Assembly (NCBI RefSeq): GCF_016427535.1
Contig: NZ_JAELXV010000001.1
Span: 1,488,001 to 1,552,000 of the forward strand
Reading direction: 5' to 3'
DNA length: 64,000 nt
DNA from: Hymenobacter sp. BT559
GTDB lineage: Bacteria > Bacteroidota > Bacteroidia > Cytophagales > Hymenobacteraceae
Shown one piece after another: positions 49,712-57,558 of this stretch. The notes under the pieces are model-generated. The model did no database searches. It saw only the letters and a program-made list of their open reading frames with translations, and was not told where the DNA came from. A program made the translations under genes and the position numbers. Each line of letters begins with the position of its first letter. The first letter of the stretch is position 1.

Positions 49712-52015
49712 CTACTTACGAGCCGGCTTGCTGCCCATTACAAACTCCAGCGTGCCGCCCTGGCGCACCTCATTTACTGGAAGGAAGGGGCGCGTCAGCA
49801 ACTTGCCGTTAAGCTTGGCCGACTGCACGTAAACGTTCTTATCCGACTGGTTTTTAACCGTTACGGTGAAGGTTTTTCCTTCGCCAACTTGTAGCACGGC
49901 GCCGTGCACGGCGGGGCTACCTAGGGCGTACTCGCCCGAGGCGGGGGCCACGGGGTAGAAGCCCAGGGACGAGAAGATATACCAAGCCGACATCTGGCCG
50001 CAGTCGTCGTTGCCGCCGAGGCCGTCGGGGCCCTGGTGGTACATCTTGTTCAGAATCATGCGGATGCGGGGCTGTGTTTTGTAGGGTTGGTCGGTCCAGT
50101 TGTAGAGGTAGGCGGCGTGGTGGGCGGGCTCGTTGCCGTGCACATAGTTGCCGATGATGCCGTCGCGGGTGATATCCTCAGTTTCGGCAAAGAACTTGTC
50201 GGGCAGGTTCATCGTGAACAGCGAATCGAGGTGCGGCACGAAGCGTTTGTTGCCGCCCATTTTGGCGATGAGGCCGGCCGGGTCGTGGGGCACGTAGAGG
50301 CTGTAGTTCCAGGCGTTGCCTTCAATGTAGCCGGGGTCGCTGGTGGTCAGCACGTCAAACTTTTGGCGGAACGTGCCATCGGCCAGGCGCGGGCGCATGA
50401 AGCCGATGCGAGCATCGTACACATTCTGCCAGTTGGTGGCGCGCTGGCTGAATTCCTTCTCGATATCGGCGCGGCCCAACTTCTTAGCTGCCTGCGCGAT
50501 GCAGTAGTCATCGAAGGCGTATTCCAGCGTCTTCGACACCGAGGCGCCGCTCTTGTCCTCGGGCACGTAGCCTTTGTCCATGTAGAGACCTAGGCCGTCG
50601 TACCAGCGCTGGCGGGCGGTGGTCACGCAGGCGTCGAGGGCCTTGTTCTGGTCGAAGGGCGCGTTGCCGAGCACGATGGCATCGCACACCACGGGTACCG
50701 AGTGGTAGCCTATCATGCACCAGTTTTCGTTGGCGTAGTGGCTCCACACGGGCAGCATGTGCTCGGCGCTCTGGTCGAAGTGCGTGAGCATGCTCTGCGC
50801 CATGTCGGCGTTGCGCTTGGGCTGCACCAGGTTATAAAGCGGGTGCAAGGCGCGGTAGGTATCCCAGAGCGAGAAGGTGGTGTAGTTAGTGAAGTCCTTG
50901 GCCTGGTGGTTGTTCTGGTCCAGGCCGCGGTACTGCCCGTCGGCGTCTTGGTAGGTGGTCACGCCCGTAAAGGCGTGGTACATGGCCGTGTAGAAGTTCT
51001 CTTTGTCAACTCGTTTCGGCGAGCTGATGACGATTTTACTCAGTTCCTGCTGCCACATCGCCTGGCCTTTTTGCTTGTAGTCGGCAAAGCTCCAGCCCGG
51101 CGCTTCGGCGCGCAGGTTGGCCAGCGCGCCGGCGGTGCTCACGGGCGAGAGGGCCATTTTCAGCTTCACCTGCTGGCCGGCCTGGGTGGCGCCAAAGTCG
51201 AAGTGCATCCGCAGCTGGTGGGCAGCGAGGTCGGGCCAGTTGTGGTTTTGGTCGAAGCGGCCCCAGAAGCCGCGATAGGGCTGCTTTTGGTCGTAGTTGC
51301 GGCTGCCGTAGCTTTTGAATGGCTTGGAAAAACTGAGCGCGAAGTACACCGTGCGAGTGCGGCCCCAGCCGTTGGTTTGGCGGTAGCCCGTCACGAGCGA
51401 GTCATTTTCAACCCGCACGAAGGTCCAGGTATTTTTGCCAGGATAATTATAAATCCCGGCCATCAAATCCAAAATAATGTGCGATTCGTCGGCCTTCGGG
51501 AACGTGTACTGGTGAATACCGACCCGCGTGGTGGCCGTCAGTTCGGCCAGAATATCATTATCGGCCAGCCGCACCTTGTAGTAAGCCGGCTCGGCTACCT
51601 CGGTTTGGTGCGAGTAGGCCGAGCGGTAGCCACCTAGGGGCTTGTCAGCGGTGCCAGGGTTAAGCTGGAGCTTGCCGGTGGTGGGCATCACCAGAAAATC
51701 GCCGAGGTCAGAGTGCCCCGTGCCGCTGAAGTGCGTGTGGCTAAAGCCCACAATAGTGGGGTCTTTGTACTGATAGCCCGCGCAATAGCTATAAATGTCG
51801 GGGTTGTACTTACCGTTTTGCTCGTAGCTAATCGTGTCAGTGTCAGGCGACAACTGCACCGCGCCAAAGGGCACCGTGGCGCCAGGGTAGGTGTGGCCCA
51901 TCTTGGCGGTGCCCACCAGCGGGTGGGCGTACTGCACGAGGTTTTCGGGGGCTGATTTTTGCGCGAGGCAGGCGAGGGGCAGGGCAACGGCCGCAGCCAG
52001 CAGGGAGTGCTTCAT
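49712..52015 (-). CDS. GH92 alpha-mannosidase
   Basis: Calcium-dependent exo-alpha-mannosidase family GH92, abundant in Bacteroidota and used on N-glycans and yeast mannan. 767 residues with a signal peptide (MKHSLLAAAVALPLACLA), then YAHPLVGTAKMGHTYPGATV, FSHTHFSGTGHSDLGDF, TFSLWDTYRALHPLYN, GNEPAHHAAYLYNW and NDDCGQMSAWYIFSSLGFYP, all family motifs. No SusC/SusD pair is nearby, so it is outside a classic PUL. Confidence 0.94.
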   Translation of the reverse strand: MKHSLLAAAVALPLACLAQKSAPENLVQYAHPLVGTAKMGHTYPGATVPFGAVQLSPDTDTISYEQNGKYNPDIYSYCAGYQYKDPTIVGFSHTHFSGTGHSDLGDFLVMPTTGKLQLNPGTADKPLGGYRSAYSHQTEVAEPAYYKVRLADNDILAELTATTRVGIHQYTFPKADESHIILDLMAGIYNYPGKNTWTFVRVENDSLVTGYRQTNGWGRTRTVYFALSFSKPFKSYGSRNYDQKQPYRGFWGRFDQNHNWPDLAAHQLRMHFDFGATQAGQQVKLKMALSPVSTAGALANLRAEAPGWSFADYKQKGQAMWQQELSKIVISSPKRVDKENFYTAMYHAFTGVTTYQDADGQYRGLDQNNHQAKDFTNYTTFSLWDTYRALHPLYNLVQPKRNADMAQSMLTHFDQSAEHMLPVWSHYANENWCMIGYHSVPVVCDAIVLGNAPFDQNKALDACVTTARQRWYDGLGLYMDKGYVPEDKSGASVSKTLEYAFDDYCIAQAAKKLGRADIEKEFSQRATNWQNVYDARIGFMRPRLADGTFRQKFDVLTTSDPGYIEGNAWNYSLYVPHDPAGLIAKMGGNKRFVPHLDSLFTMNLPDKFFAETEDITRDGIIGNYVHGNEPAHHAAYLYNWTDQPYKTQPRIRMILNKMYHQGPDGLGGNDDCGQMSAWYIFSSLGFYPVAPASGEYALGSPAVHGAVLQVGEGKTFTVTVKNQSDKNVYVQSAKLNGKLLTRPFLPVNEVRQGGTLEFVMGSKPARK

Positions 52016-52080
52016 GCTGCCAAAGTAACAAGGACCTAGGCAGAGGTTGCGGGACCGGCCGCCTAGCGCGCTTAGCTCCA

Positions 52081-52116
52081 AAAAAATAGGGCTTCCCGCC
52101 CTGGCGGAAAGCCCTA
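52081..52116 (-). terminator. terminator of the HdeD-like gene
   Basis: 14-base arms 52087-52100/52103-52116 with one mismatch; an A-run at 52081-52086 gives the T-run on the minus strand. Confidence 0.85.
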
Positions 52117-52142
52117 CTCGCAATTTGAAATTTGACGTTTGG

Positions 52143-52697
52143 CTACGCCGCCCGGCGCAGCCGCAGGCCTAGTACGAAGGCTGCCACACCCAGCACCAGC
52201 AGCGCAAAAGCCAGCCAAGTGGTAGCCCCCAGCACCCCGATGGCCGGGTTGCCCAGTACTAGAAAGGCCAGCACTACGCCGAGTAGCCCCAGCGCCAGGC
52301 TCCAACCCCAATTGCGGTAGCCTAGGCGGCGCAGCGTAAAAGCATTGGCCACTGTGGAGCCGCTACGCAGCAGCAGCCAGAAGCCAATGACGAAAGCCAG
52401 CGTGCCCGCCGCCACAATGGGCTGGCTCAGCAGGTACAAGCCAAATAAGATTTCGGCCAGCCCTAGGGCCAGCAGCCAGCCCCAGCCCCGCAGCCGCGTG
52501 CGGTTGCTGAACGAGAAAATCGTGTTGGCCACGCCATTAAATAAAATGAGGGCGGCGAAGTAGATGGTCATCCCCAGGAAGGCCGCGCCGGGGCTATTCA
52601 ACACCCAGATACCTAGCCCGAACAGCCCAATGCCCGCCAACAGGTATACCCACCAGTTTGAGGCCGCCTGGCGAAGCGGAGAAGCAGAAGTTTCCAT
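52143..52697 (-). CDS. HdeD family membrane protein (DUF308)
   Basis: 184 residues, six hydrophobic helices in three DUF308-type pairs (WWVYLLAGIGLFGLGIWVL, WLLALGLAEILFGLYLLSQP, WGWSLALGLLGVVLAFLVL). HdeD is an acid-resistance membrane protein in E. coli; here role unknown, stress-linked at best. It is followed by a terminator and stands alone. Confidence 0.88.
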   Translation of the reverse strand: METSASPLRQAASNWWVYLLAGIGLFGLGIWVLNSPGAAFLGMTIYFAALILFNGVANTIFSFSNRTRLRGWGWLLALGLAEILFGLYLLSQPIVAAGTLAFVIGFWLLLRSGSTVANAFTLRRLGYRNWGWSLALGLLGVVLAFLVLGNPAIGVLGATTWLAFALLVLGVAAFVLGLRLRRAA

Positions 52698-52839
52698 AAA
52701 AACAGCAAAAAGTGATATTGCACCAGCTTACGGTTCAGCTTATGGCCAGGTTATACTACTCTCAATAGCTGTTTGAGCCCACACAGCGAGCTAGGGCTAA
52801 CGTTTTTTTGCCGCTAGAGTATGGAAATCAATCTACTAC

Positions 52840-53577
52840 TTATAGATTATCGAGCCGGCCGCCATCTACGCGTACCTCGGCGCCCTGCACAAAGGCAGCA
52901 TCGTCGGAAGCTAGGTAGGCAATGGTAGCGGCTACGTCTTCGGGCTTACCCACATCGTTGGGGTTGATTTTTTCGACACCCGACTTTACGTTGGGGTTGT
53001 CCCAGAGCATGGGCGTGTCGATAGCGCCCGGCAGCACCGCATTGATACGCAGCCCCTTAGGCTTACCCTCGATGGCCGACGAGCGCGTGAGCGACAGCAC
53101 GGCGGCCTTGGCCGCGGCGTAAGGCGCTACTAGCGCCTCAGTTTCCACGGCGTGGATGCTCGATACGTTCACGACATTGCCGCCCGGCTTCATGTGCAAA
53201 AACGCCTGCTTGGTGAAATAAAAGGCACCTAGCAAGTCCACGTTCAGGATGCGCAGCCAGTCATCGCCAGTGAGCTGTTCGAGCGCTTTAAACTGCATCA
53301 GGCCCGCGTTATTGACCACTACATCGAGGCGGCCAAACTGGGCTAGCGCGCCCTGGACAGTGGCAATGACTTGGTTTTCATCGGCTACATTGCACACGCT
53401 GGCCCACACGGCGGGCGCGCCCGCCTGCTGCACTTGTGGCACCGCCGCATCGAGCGCGGCTTGGTTGATGTCGGCTAGCACGAGGCGGGCTCCTTCGCTA
53501 GCCAGGCGCTTGGCAATGGCCAGGCCAATGCCGTTGGCCCCACCCGTCACGATGGCTACTTTGTCTTGGAAACGCAT
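52840..53577 (-). CDS. SDR family oxidoreductase
   Basis: Short-chain dehydrogenase/reductase, classical type. 245 residues: NAD site TGGANGIG, NNAGLMQ, the catalytic Ser (NVSSIH) and Tyr-x3-Lys (YAAAKAAV), and a C-terminal glucose-dehydrogenase-like end QGAEVRVDGGRLDN. Substrate unknown. Sits downstream of the GH1-like gene on the same strand with an inverted repeat between. Confidence 0.94.
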   Translation of the reverse strand: MRFQDKVAIVTGGANGIGLAIAKRLASEGARLVLADINQAALDAAVPQVQQAGAPAVWASVCNVADENQVIATVQGALAQFGRLDVVVNNAGLMQFKALEQLTGDDWLRILNVDLLGAFYFTKQAFLHMKPGGNVVNVSSIHAVETEALVAPYAAAKAAVLSLTRSSAIEGKPKGLRINAVLPGAIDTPMLWDNPNVKSGVEKINPNDVGKPEDVAATIAYLASDDAAFVQGAEVRVDGGRLDNL

Positions 53578-53581
53578 TTGT

Positions 53582-53664
53582 TAGTGGTTAGTTGTTAATG
53601 GTTAATGACTTTGGTGAAGTGCGATAGCTAATGGAGAGCATTAACCATTAACCATTAACCATTA
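53582..53664. repeat. inverted repeat of TTAACCA words
   Basis: Arms 53582-53606 and 53640-53664; the right arm is three copies of ATTAACC. The left arm pairs with about three mismatches. Begins five bases before the SDR start codon (minus strand), inside a possible operon. Confidence 0.75.
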
Positions 53665-53668
53665 AAAA

Positions 53669-54988
53669 TCAGTGGATTTCGGGCTGGGCGGCATTCATGG
53701 CTTTGGTGTCGGGGTCGCGGCGGGTGCGGCGGGCCCGCTCGCGCTGCTGCACGGCCCAGGGCTCGTCTGCTTCGTGGGGCATCACTAGGGGTATTTGCAG
53801 GCAGGCGCTCTGGGCGGGTAGCACCTGGCGCCAATCCTCGATGAGCTGCTTGTAAGCCGTGCCCACAGGCCGAACGTTGCGGTCTAAATCGTAGAGCCCT
53901 AGCGGATTCACCGTGCCGTGGTTTTCACGCAGGGCGGTATCCCAGTCTACCTGGTCGGTGAGCGAGTACCAGGTAAAGCCCACGATGGGCACGCCGTCGT
54001 TGCGCACGCGCAGCACATTGGCCCACTCTTTCCACAGCCAGTTCACCGCCTCGTCGCCGTTCGGGCCTTGCCACAGGTTGGTTTCGGTGTGCATCACGGG
54101 CAGCTGGTAGCGGTCGTGGTACTGGGTCGTAATGACATGGTAGCCAAAAACCTCACCCGATGCCGTGGTGCTGCCGTCGGCCCGCACGCGGTGCTCATTG
54201 GTGCGGTAGTAGTCATTGCCCATGATGCATTGGTGCTTGAGGTTGTTGCCCAAGAAGAAGTGGTACTCGTCGCGGGTCATGCCGTTGTCGAGCAGGTACT
54301 CGTACATCTCTGAGTCCACGCGGCGGCCGTAGTTGAGGTCCAAAGACAAGAAGCGCTTCGAGTTCATGAGCTCGGCGGGCTTAATGGCGGCGGGATTTTC
54401 GGCATGGAAATATTCGCTGCTTTCGCTCTGAATAAAGAGTGCATCGGCCCGCACTTCCAGAATGCGCTGCATGGCTAGCACGTTGCCCTTCACAATATTT
54501 TTGAGGGCCGTCACAAAAGAGCGGTCGTCAGCTAGTTGCTCGTTCCACCAGCCGTAGAGGGCCGAAAACTCGGCGCAGATGTACATCTCATTGACGGGCG
54601 TATAGAGCTGCACCCACGGGTAGCGCGCGGCAAAATCGTGGCAGTAGTCGCCGAAAAGCTTGGCGAAGTCTAGGTTCTGAAAATTACCCAGCCAGTCAGG
54701 TACCCCAAAGTGGCACAAATCCACGATGGGCATGATATTGCGTCGCTTCAAGTCATTAAATGTCGCGTCGGCAAAGCTCCAGTCGTACTTGCCCACGCCC
54801 AGCCAGGTGGTGTGGATGGGCGGCCCATAGCGCAAAAACCGAATGCCCAATTCCTGCACTAGGTCAAAGTCCTTCTGCCAGAACTGGTAGTGCTTGCACT
54901 TCTCCATCTCATCCACTCGCAGGCGGCCGTTTTGGATGGTGGGGTTGGAGTTTTCGATGCCGGTGGCAAACAGAAACTGAGCGTCCAT
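53669..54988 (-). CDS. GH1-like family glycoside hydrolase
   Basis: A TIM-barrel beta-glycosidase resembling GH1. 439 residues from MDAQFLFATGIENS. Acid/base Glu in YTPVNEMYI (GH1 motif NEP altered to NEM) and nucleophile Glu in VMHTETNLWQ; also HFGVPDWLGNF and TWYSLTDQVDWDTALREN. No signal peptide, so it is likely cytoplasmic; with the sugar transporter nearby it could act on imported disaccharides. The altered motif leaves the exact family open. Confidence 0.82.
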   Translation of the reverse strand: MDAQFLFATGIENSNPTIQNGRLRVDEMEKCKHYQFWQKDFDLVQELGIRFLRYGPPIHTTWLGVGKYDWSFADATFNDLKRRNIMPIVDLCHFGVPDWLGNFQNLDFAKLFGDYCHDFAARYPWVQLYTPVNEMYICAEFSALYGWWNEQLADDRSFVTALKNIVKGNVLAMQRILEVRADALFIQSESSEYFHAENPAAIKPAELMNSKRFLSLDLNYGRRVDSEMYEYLLDNGMTRDEYHFFLGNNLKHQCIMGNDYYRTNEHRVRADGSTTASGEVFGYHVITTQYHDRYQLPVMHTETNLWQGPNGDEAVNWLWKEWANVLRVRNDGVPIVGFTWYSLTDQVDWDTALRENHGTVNPLGLYDLDRNVRPVGTAYKQLIEDWRQVLPAQSACLQIPLVMPHEADEPWAVQQRERARRTRRDPDTKAMNAAQPEIH

Positions 54989-55037
54989 GGGGGTGGGGTG
55001 GGGCGAGGATGGCAAAGGGAACACGGCTACATGAAAA

Positions 55038-55071
55038 AACCGGGAAGCTGCACACTAGCAGCTTCCCGGTT
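55038..55071 (-). terminator. terminator of the methyltransferase gene
   Basis: Perfect 14-bp arms 55038-55051/55058-55071; T-run on the minus strand. Confidence 0.9.
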
Positions 55072-55099
55072 CTAACGGATTCGGAGGTAGTAAGGCCAC

Positions 55100-55915
55100 C
55101 TAGGCCTCTTTGCCTGCCGTGAAGTTGAGCCCAAAAAATAGCTTCTCCTTAAGCAGGGAGTTGGTGCGCCACAGCCGGTCTTCGCGGGCCATAAGCTCGG
55201 GCACATTGTCGGATTTAAACATGAAGGGCGGAAACAGCCGGATGTACTGTACCTCCTGCGTTGGAATGTGCAGCCCCTGCCGGGCCAACTCGCGCCGCCA
55301 CGTAGCCAGGTCGCGGATGTTCTCGTTGCCGAGCAAGATGTTCTTTTTCAGCTGCTCATCATAGATGGTAATGATGCGCTTGTTGCCCCGGCGCAAATAC
55401 AGTTTGAAGCTCTGCACCACGTTGCCGCCGTTTTCTTCTACCACAATGAGGTCGCCGCCCGGCCGCAGGGCCTCCCGGAAAATGCGCAGCGCATCTTGCA
55501 GCGGTTCGAGGTGGTGCAGCGTGTCCTGGATGATGATGTGGTCGTAGGAGGCCGGCGGCGGGGGCGAGTCAAACAGGTTTTCGTAGCTGTACGTGAAGCC
55601 CGACACGTCGCCAAACTGCCCCCAGTACTGTAGGCGCTTGGCAATGTGCTCGTAGTAGAACTCTAGGGTGGTGCCGTGCACCTTGTAACCATTGAGGGCT
55701 AAGAAGATGGCCGTGGTGCCGTAGCCGCAGCCGCAGTCCCAAATGGCGGCATTCTGGCTCGGCAGGTGCTCTAGGATGTAGTGCAGCCGCTGCACCACGT
55801 AGGCCTTGCGAAACTCGAAGCTGGCGGGGTTAGCCAGCATTTTATAGTAGCTGGTAAGCTGAGGGTTACTACGTAATTCGTCTAGAAACAGGTCGAAAAA
55901 CTCATTGACAGTCAT
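55100..55915 (-). CDS. class I SAM-dependent methyltransferase
   Basis: 271 residues from MTVNEFFDLFLDELR. SAM site IWDCGCGYGTTAIFLALNGY, acidic loop VHGTTLEFYYEHI and post-motif DHIIIQDTLHHLEPLQDAL resemble small-molecule methyltransferases (ubiquinone/sugar type). Substrate unknown. An ATG two codons upstream (55921) is equally good. Single gene. Confidence 0.88.
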   Translation of the reverse strand: MTVNEFFDLFLDELRSNPQLTSYYKMLANPASFEFRKAYVVQRLHYILEHLPSQNAAIWDCGCGYGTTAIFLALNGYKVHGTTLEFYYEHIAKRLQYWGQFGDVSGFTYSYENLFDSPPPPASYDHIIIQDTLHHLEPLQDALRIFREALRPGGDLIVVEENGGNVVQSFKLYLRRGNKRIITIYDEQLKKNILLGNENIRDLATWRRELARQGLHIPTQEVQYIRLFPPFMFKSDNVPELMAREDRLWRTNSLLKEKLFFGLNFTAGKEA

Positions 55916-56110
55916 ACACAAAGCGGCAACACGAAAAGCATAAAAAATAGCGGGCCAGTCCCACCCGCTACGCGGCGAAGTTACACGCCGCCCGCAATAG
56001 CCTCCAGCTAATGGGTGGGCGGCCCCCCGGGGGCTGGCCCAAGGCCACGCCTGCTACGGCCTGCAAGCGTGACGGTTGCGGCTAGTACTGCTTGGCTTAG
56101 GCAGCGGCTG

Positions 56111-57391
56111 CTAATGGGGCGAATTGGATAGCGGCTTTCGTCCAGCTTTGTAGAGCTTGGCGGCAAACAAAAACACTACCACGTAGCAGATAATGGGCAG
56201 GTAGTAAGCCTGCGCCACGCTGCGGTCGGCCACCAGGCCCATAAGTCGCGGGAAGAGCGCCGCGCCCACTACACCCATCACGATAAACGACGAGGCCAGC
56301 TGCTTGTGCCGCCCTAGGTCCTTGAGGCCCAGGCTGTAGATGGTGGGAAACATGATGCTGAAAAAGAAATTCAGCAGAATAAGTGCTACAAACGACACCA
56401 CGCCCCAGTGCTGCGCCACCAGTAGGCACATGCCGATGTTAGCCACCGCCACGGCCGCCAGCAGGCGATTGGGCGCGATAAACTGCATGAGGTAAGTACC
56501 TAGGAAGCGGCCCACCATCATACCCACCAAGCTAAGCGAGAAAAAGTAGGCCGCTTTATCGTTGCTCAGGCCGAAGTATTCGGTGCCGTAGTTGATAAAG
56601 AAGGCCCAAGTGCCGCCCTGGGCCGCCGTATTGAAGAACTGCGCCACGCAGGCCCACACAAAATGCTTGTGCTGAAACAAGCTTTTATCGGCCCCTAGGT
56701 CAGTGGGCGCCTCACCAGTTTCGCTCGTGGCGGTGCCGGGCGTGTGCTCGGCGTTGAGGGGTGGCACTTTCACGAAAAAGAAGGCCAGCCCGATGCTACC
56801 CACTACCACCCCAATGGCCGAATACAGCACCTTGACGGAAGTGAGGTCGCCAGCCGCGTGGGTGCCGCGCAGCACAAAGTACCCCCCAATCAGCGGCCCC
56901 GACACCGCCCCAATGCCATTGATGGCGTGGGCAAAGTTGATGCGGCGGTCGGAGCTGTCTGGGTCGCCCAGTCCATCGAGGAAGGGGTGCGCCACGGCCT
57001 CGAGCGTGGCCAGCCCGCAGGCTAGCACAAACAGCGCAATGCGCAGGTAGCCAAAGGACAGCGCATTGGCCGCCGGCACCATCAGAAAAGCACCTAGGGC
57101 GTAGAGACCCAGGCCCAGCAGCACGCCCTTCTGGTAGCCAAAGCGCTTCATAAACCAGCCCGCCGGCAGCCCCATGATAAAGTAGGCTCCAAAAATGGAG
57201 AACTGCACCAGCGCCGAGTCAGCCTTGCTCACGTGCAACACTTCCTGAAAGTGCTTGTTGAGAATATCACCCATCGTGACGCCCACGCCCCACAGCATAA
57301 AGAGCGAGGTGACGAAAATGAGCGTAAGCACATAGCGCCGCTCGGTGAAAGCCGGGGTACCTAGGGCCGGCGGCGAAGTAGTTGTTGGCAT
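56111..57391 (-). CDS. sugar MFS transporter (FucP-like)
   Basis: Proton-coupled sugar uptake, FucP/GluP group. 426 residues, twelve hydrophobic helices; opening LTLIFVTSLFMLWGVGVTMGDILNKHFQEVL and the GYFIMGLPAGWFMKRFGYQKG loop are typical, with FLDGLGDPDSSDRRINFAHA in the middle. Substrate could be fucose, glucose, galactose or similar. Close to the GH1-like gene but on its own transcript. Confidence 0.9.
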   Translation of the reverse strand: MPTTTSPPALGTPAFTERRYVLTLIFVTSLFMLWGVGVTMGDILNKHFQEVLHVSKADSALVQFSIFGAYFIMGLPAGWFMKRFGYQKGVLLGLGLYALGAFLMVPAANALSFGYLRIALFVLACGLATLEAVAHPFLDGLGDPDSSDRRINFAHAINGIGAVSGPLIGGYFVLRGTHAAGDLTSVKVLYSAIGVVVGSIGLAFFFVKVPPLNAEHTPGTATSETGEAPTDLGADKSLFQHKHFVWACVAQFFNTAAQGGTWAFFINYGTEYFGLSNDKAAYFFSLSLVGMMVGRFLGTYLMQFIAPNRLLAAVAVANIGMCLLVAQHWGVVSFVALILLNFFFSIMFPTIYSLGLKDLGRHKQLASSFIVMGVVGAALFPRLMGLVADRSVAQAYYLPIICYVVVFLFAAKLYKAGRKPLSNSPH

Positions 57392-57501
57392 AAGGAAAAG
57401 AAAAACTAGAAAGAACCTGGGCAGTAAGCCTATTTAAAGCTACTCCGTAATGGCCGGGCGGGTTGGCAAGCGCAGCCGCAGCGGCGAGAAACGGCGCACA
57501 A

Positions 57502-57534
57502 AAAAGCCGTTGCCAGTAGTTGGCAACGGCTTTT
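57502..57534 (-). terminator. terminator of the RCC1 gene
   Basis: 14-bp stem AAAAGCCGTTGCCA/TGGCAACGGCTTTT; an A-run supplies the T-run on the minus strand. Confidence 0.92.
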
Positions 57535-57558
57535 GGTGGCTGGTAGCAACCAAATAAC

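Noticed and set aside
50702-51637. 311-codon plus-strand frame opposite the GH92 gene
   Set aside because: Val/Gly/Ala-rich shadow of a strongly supported enzyme; GC-rich third positions create long antisense frames here.
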